From assembly GCF_004027225.2 (NCBI RefSeq), contig NC_044289.2, positions 12,114,354-12,178,353 on the forward strand: a stretch of DNA of 64,000 bases. Direction: 5' to 3'. A model generated the notes under the pieces. That model was not told the DNA's origin and made no database searches. It was given only the letters and a program-made list of their open reading frames with translations. Within the stretch, counting starts at the first letter, position 1. Each line of letters begins with the position of its first letter. Source of the stretch: Strigops habroptila (taxonomy: Eukaryota > Chordata > Aves > Psittaciformes > Psittacidae). Made by a program: the position numbers and the translations under genes. This document shows positions 59,333 through 64,000 of the stretch, in pieces.

Positions 59333-59799
59333 TATATATTCTGTATGTGCTTACACACACGTAAGTACAGTCAACAGGAAGACAATGAAATGGCCCATTT
59401 TACTACTTCCATCCTCCACGTTGCATTTGCTAACCCTCATCTTTAGATGGCCAGCTCACAGAATTGGTTTTATTCCATGTGTCTGTGCTAAGGACAAGGC
59501 AGGATTGCTCTGTGTCTGTCAGAAGGCTTTGGTGGGACAGAAGAGGCCCTGTTGTGGTGTTGCTTTTTGATGTCCTCCCCACCAAGGCTGTCTGGAACGT
59601 GAGGAGCCGGTGTGCAGGTAACGTAGTGATCACCCTGTGCTGTGCTATTGCCGGTCAGGCCAGCGGGGAAAGTGTGGGGCTGGGACAAAGTCCACAAACC
59701 TGGAAAGTCATTTTCATAGGCAAGGTCCATGTACCAATAAACTGGGGAGGAGAGGGGATGTACTCCTGTTTGAGGAAAACACCACATTGGAGGAAGCAG

Positions 59800-60175
59800 A
59801 TGGGCTTGAGGGCAGGGTCACTACAGGGACACATGGACCTTGGGAAAGGACAAATGCAAGATCCTACACCTGGGAAGGAGTCTTGGAAGGAGCTGCAGCC
59901 TCTTGTGCCCACTGGCAGTGACTGGCGGGGAGCAGCTCTGCAGCCCTCGAGGTGAGTGAGCTACCTCTGGCTTGGTGCAGGGATGGGGCTGCTGCACTGA
60001 AGTGTAGTCAGTGGGTGAGGGAGGTGATGGTTCCCCTTTCCTTGGCACTGGTTAGATCACATCTGGAACATTATCACCTGGTTCTCACCACCACCCCCTA
60101 CACACACAATAAAGGTGTTGGTAACATAGAGGGGACACAGTAGAGGGTCACCAAGGTGGCCAGGGGCTGGCTGGC
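59800..60175 (+). mobile_element. Old CR1 LINE piece, sense
   Basis: The stretch resembles diverged CR1 coding-region DNA: ggaaaggacaaatgcaagat, cctacacctgggaaggag, then a block like the cacctggagtactg segment (here cacatctggaacattatcac) and gagggtcaccaaggtggcca. Boundaries are approximate. Confidence 0.6.
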
Positions 60176-60224
60176 CAGAGAGAAGGTTGCTCATGGCTGT
60201 GTCTGCTCTCAGTTTGGGTATCTG

Positions 60225-60485
60225 CAAGGGTGGAGACTCCTCAAACGCATTGGGCAACCTGCTCCTCTGGTCAAACACCCTTGCAGTGAAAAAGTGTTTT
60301 CTTATGTTTAAGCAGAACTTCTTTTTTACTTCATTTTGTGCCTCTCATCCTGCCCCTGGGCTGAGAAGAGTCTTTGTACTCCCCCCATCAGGTATCAGCA
60401 CATGTGGATGGGATTCCCCCTGAGCCTTCTCCAGCCCTCTCCTCGTCTGTCGGACACTCCAAGCCCTTAATCATCTTAGAGGCGT
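60225..60485 (-). mobile_element. Old CR1 LINE piece, antisense
   Basis: It reads as the reverse complement of a CR1 3' variant: gggcaacctgctcctctggt, cttatgtttaagcagaactt, ttgtgcctctcatcctgccc, ccccctgagccttctccagc and cccttaatcatcttagaggc. It is clearly more diverged than the copies in NCOA6 introns. Confidence 0.75.
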
Positions 60486-60840
60486 CTCTGCCTCTCAGTT
60501 ATAAGGTGGGTGGTATCAGGCTGTTGTTTGTGTGCTTAGAGAAACAGCTCCACGCTGTTGGCATGCTGATGCTGTAGAGATTGGCTGATGCGGCACTCAC
60601 CTTGCTCAGGGCCATCAGCACCTGCTTTAGCTCTTGCAATCATCTGCTGAGCTTCAGGGTTTGGTAATGAAGAGGAGGGGAAACAAATCCCCTCAAACAA
60701 CTCAGTCCGCATGATCCCCTCCCCTTGATGTCAAAAGGCTCTTTTCCTACTGGCTTGTTTCTGATAATTACAGCTTCAAAAGCTTGTTTTAAAAACCAAA
60801 GCTTTTTGCAAACAGGTCTTTAGAGGAATTCACACAAAAT

Positions 60841-63800
60841 TGTTTAAGTATATATATTTTTTTTATTTCTCGTGGTTTTTTCTTTATATTAGATTTTTTT
60901 TTTTCAGTCAAAAGACAGCATTACAACCTAACAACCAAAACCAGGTTACATACACACAGGCACACTACATAACGTATTCCAGGCAGTCGTGTCCTTCAGT
61001 CTGTTGACACACAGCAAATGTTTAAACAACGTCCTACGAGAAGTAGACACCCTTTCTCTACTAACCTTGCTTACACCGATTGAACACGTAACACACAAAA
61101 AAAAGGACAGATTTTGTTAGCTTCGAGTTTCGGACGAGGTTTCAGTCCTGCAGCAGAGGTGATGTAGAAAAACGTGGGGCTTCTGTTTCCTCTTTCAACA
61201 TCCCGGTGTGGAAGTTGTCCCACTGTTGTAAGGCATTCAGCAGAGCACGGCTGATACAGAACTGCTGCGTGGGCATCTGCTTGATGGCGTGGGTCCTCTG
61301 CAGCACCCCAACAGGGTCAGCTGCGTGGCTGCTCTGCCCGGTGGGGCACAGGGCTGCGGCCGGGGGCGATCACATTCTCCAATGCATGTTAGGGAGGGCT
61401 TAAGGCAACCTCTTCCAACCAAATAGCACCTTTTCTGACCAAATAGCACTTTCTTCTTCTTTCTCTTGAAAGGAAACACTGGCTGTTGAACACGCTCTCT
61501 CCTGGCCAAGTGCTGGTGCTCGTACTGCTCACTCTCCACGCACAAACCAGTGGGGGACTGGGGTTTAGGCTGAGCTTTCCAAAGCTGCCTAAGAGATTTA
61601 GCATCTGAAATGCTTTTTAGCTAAAACAACAAAAGAAGCTCAGTGCTTTTTAGGGCATTAATTTTGCCAGGCTTCTCTGAAAAGCCCAGTGTCTACCTTT
61701 AAAACAACGTAGAAACACAGAAATACTGAAAACTGACTCCCCAGTCATCTCTTGCATAGGACTTTTAACTATAGTTCACTGGTTTATTCAAGTTCTGCAG
61801 TTGTGTTAAAAAAAAGGATGAGAAACCATGACAAAGGGTGAAAGGCACATGTACAGTCAGTCCAGCATGGGGATGGATGAGGCGCGTGGAGGAGTTTTAC
61901 AAGCAGAATACCTCGGGTTTATACATACAACTAAAATATTGCAGTGCTCAGTGGCTCTGTACAGGTATATTTATGAGACAAGAGAAAATATGACTATTTC
62001 ATTGTTACACCTTGTGCTATTCCCTCATCCCTACATTTCCCAAAGCATAATTGTGTTGATACGAAGCTGAGGATAAGATTTCAATGAGACTTGGGCACAA
62101 GCTGCTCCCAGCTTCCCTGATGTGGATACGTGAGGTGAATGTGAAAGAGTGGAGAAACTCTGGGCTCCCCTGTGCAACCCATTTTTAAGCTACACTTAAA
62201 ATTCACTGTGCCACTTTCCCACCTCTATTTGCAAGGAATGAAACCTTCTTCTCACAAAAGTGCTAGAACATACAGGGGTGGAAGGCAGAGGGATTTTTGT
62301 GGTTAGCTGTGACAGAGCCAACGCTTCGTGCAGTGTTTTCGTACACCAGGGCATGTCGTAGCATCCCTCCAACAGAGCTTTGCACTTGCTGTGGGTTTGG
62401 GGCTGGAAAAGCACCCCCCTAAACCAGCCCTGGAGGTATTAGCTCCGAGCGAGTGTAATGGGGGGACACTTCTGTGTCACCTCTCTCTAAACAAGAACTT
62501 TAAAACAGACTACACCTAAGAGCCATCTCTGTTATCAATCATCGGAGCTGCTCATCTTGGGGGGGTGAGAACTGAGCCCTTCAGGATGCCGGGAAATTAT
62601 TCATGACATCAACATTGTATTGAGCAGATCTGAGAGAAATGGGAGGAGATGGAAGCTCCTTGAAGAAGACAAGCCCTGAGGTGACCAACCCTACTCAATG
62701 CCCTTTAATGTTCCTGGCTGGTCTCCTGGTATGGAGATGCTGCAGGTGTGTTGGGTATCGACAATCCCCAGTGGCCAGAGAGTCACCATGGCACCAGCAT
62801 CTTTTAAGCCCAGACACTGAGGGAAGACTCATGGATCACCCCTTCCCCAGCTCAGGGGAGCAGGGCTCGGCGCTGCCTCTGGCAGGCAGCAACAGGCAGA
62901 TGCTGAGAACCATTTTTCTTGGCTTGACGTGTCCCATTGCTTTTTACAGCTCGTTTTCTAATTATTACATGGTTTAGTCTTTGAGGACTTGCTTGTTTTT
63001 CAATAAATTCACCTGGAATTTAATTTCTGCTTTATGCGGGGCACTGGAAGTGATGTTTATCCTACACAGGAAGACTTGAAGCTGTGTCATTCAAGTCTAG
63101 AACCTCACTGGAGTATTTTTTCATCTATTTTTTCATTCTGACTGGTATGATAATAGAACTAATGAGGGTTTTTTTCCCCAGTGGGGCTGGATGGAAGAGG
63201 AAAAGATATCAGCAAGATGTAAATTTAAATAATCTCTTGATTAGAAACATGCTAAAGGAAGAGTGAAGATTCCCACGGCAGTGATCTCTGGGATGGGCCA
63301 CATGTTTATGTTATCCATGATGCAGAAGAAACGCTGACTCCCATGGAAAGACTTTGCTTCCTTCAGATGGAGCTTTTACAGCAGAGCCTTTTGGAAAGCG
63401 CATTTGTGGGTGCAAGTTTCAGAGGTGACCAGGACTTTTGCCCCACTGCCCCTGGCAGCTCTCCCCGGCCTTGCAGAGCCAAAGGTTGGTGGAAGGACTT
63501 TGCTGTGGCTGATGTGGCTGCCCATGAGGTGTCCCCATCAGCACCACGCAGGGAGCTGCCAGGAGCTGGGTCACATAAGGTACGGGTGTTCAGATGTGTC
63601 CTGGCGTGGTCTGGTGTTCATCTCGAGAGGTGGAACTTCTCCAGGAGAGCTGCTCCTCCTGGTCCTGTCCTGATGGCTGGGGCAGCCTCAACACTCACTT
63701 CGAGGGGTTCATCCATTGGACTGGGATGTAGGCAAACTGCCCTGCCCTCTACTGAGTGAAGACCACTGAGACCCAGATTCCTCGTGCCCTGCTTGAAGAA

Positions 63801-64000
63801 GATCCCCATGGGGACTTTGAGTGCTGGAAAGGATCTTTTCATCATAGGGGTCTGCTGCCTCACAAGCTCCAGGCAGTGCTGCCGCAGCCTGCCTGCAGTT
63901 TCCCCATGTCCCAAAGCCTGCCCATCCATGCTGCTGCTCGCTGTGATACCAGCATGTGGCTGGGAAGCTGCTGCCAGGCCCAGGACAGATTCACCCAGGT
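60841..64000 (-). other. Possible 3' UTR of a convergent gene (TP53INP2 by synteny), otherwise unassigned
   Basis: In human the neighbour after NCOA6 is TP53INP2 in convergent orientation. A minus-strand AATAAA near 60862 and a long stretch without CR1 would fit its 3' UTR. No coding sequence of that gene is recognisable, so the assignment rests on synteny alone. Confidence 0.25.
60862..60867 (-). terminator. Minus-strand AATAAA poly(A) signal candidate
   Basis: TTTATT on the + strand is AATAAA on the minus strand. It sits in T-rich sequence at the left edge of the unassigned block. A second minus-strand AATAAA is near 61783. Confidence 0.35.

Larger units (their letters stand above)
58490..60840. 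other. Intergenic region after NCOA6
   Basis: No gene was recognised. It contains a 40-bp tandem repeat (59253-59332) and two old CR1 pieces in opposite orientation (about 59800-60175 and 60225-60485). Confidence 0.65.

Noticed and set aside
63618-63929. A 103-codon minus-strand frame as a TP53INP2 exon
   Set aside because: It shows no motif I know from that family and no splice support.
1-64000. tRNA, rRNA, microRNA or CRISPR features
   Set aside because: No cloverleaf, rRNA core or regularly spaced repeat array was recognised. The only striking hairpin (37399-37447) is shorter than a usual microRNA precursor stem.

Overview
The window is vertebrate nuclear DNA, almost certainly from a bird. 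Genes are split by GT-AG introns, one promoter sits in a CpG island, and the introns carry many CR1 (chicken repeat 1) retrotransposon tails. There is also a solo LTR of a type I know from songbird genomes. No bacterial, phage or CRISPR feature is present.

Layout. (1) 1-9085, + strand: the last eight coding exons of GGT7 (gamma-glutamyltransferase 7). The N-terminal half lies left of the window. (2) 9086 to about 14770: GGT7 3' UTR and intergenic DNA. (3) About 14770-15930: a CpG island that is the likely NCOA6 promoter, with a probable non-coding first exon ending at 15317. (4) 15318-28279: the 5' UTR introns of NCOA6, with CR1 copies and one possible extra UTR exon. (5) 28280-57912, + strand: the complete NCOA6 coding region (nuclear receptor coactivator 6). 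It has 13 coding exons whose phases all agree, giving 2048 residues against about 2063 in human. (6) 57913 to about 58485: NCOA6 3' UTR with three AATAAA signals. (7) About 58490-64000: no coding exon recognised. A minus-strand poly(A) signal near 60862 fits the 3' end of a convergent gene. By human synteny (GGT7-NCOA6-TP53INP2) this would be TP53INP2, but no coding sequence of it is seen here.

The two genes are tandem neighbours, as in mammals, and there is no evidence that they act in one pathway. NCOA6 is a nuclear scaffold of the ASCOM (KMT2C/D) coactivator complex. GGT7 is a type II membrane protein of the gamma-glutamyltransferase family.

I see no previously undescribed multi-gene system. 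The points most worth checking are: an apparent Thr-to-Ala change at the presumed GGT7 nucleophile; a perfect 20-bp intronic hairpin with an extra tandem arm; a run of 20 G upstream of a small NCOA6 exon; an antisense solo LTR just after the giant NCOA6 exon; and an inverted pair of near-identical CR1 copies in the 5' UTR intron.
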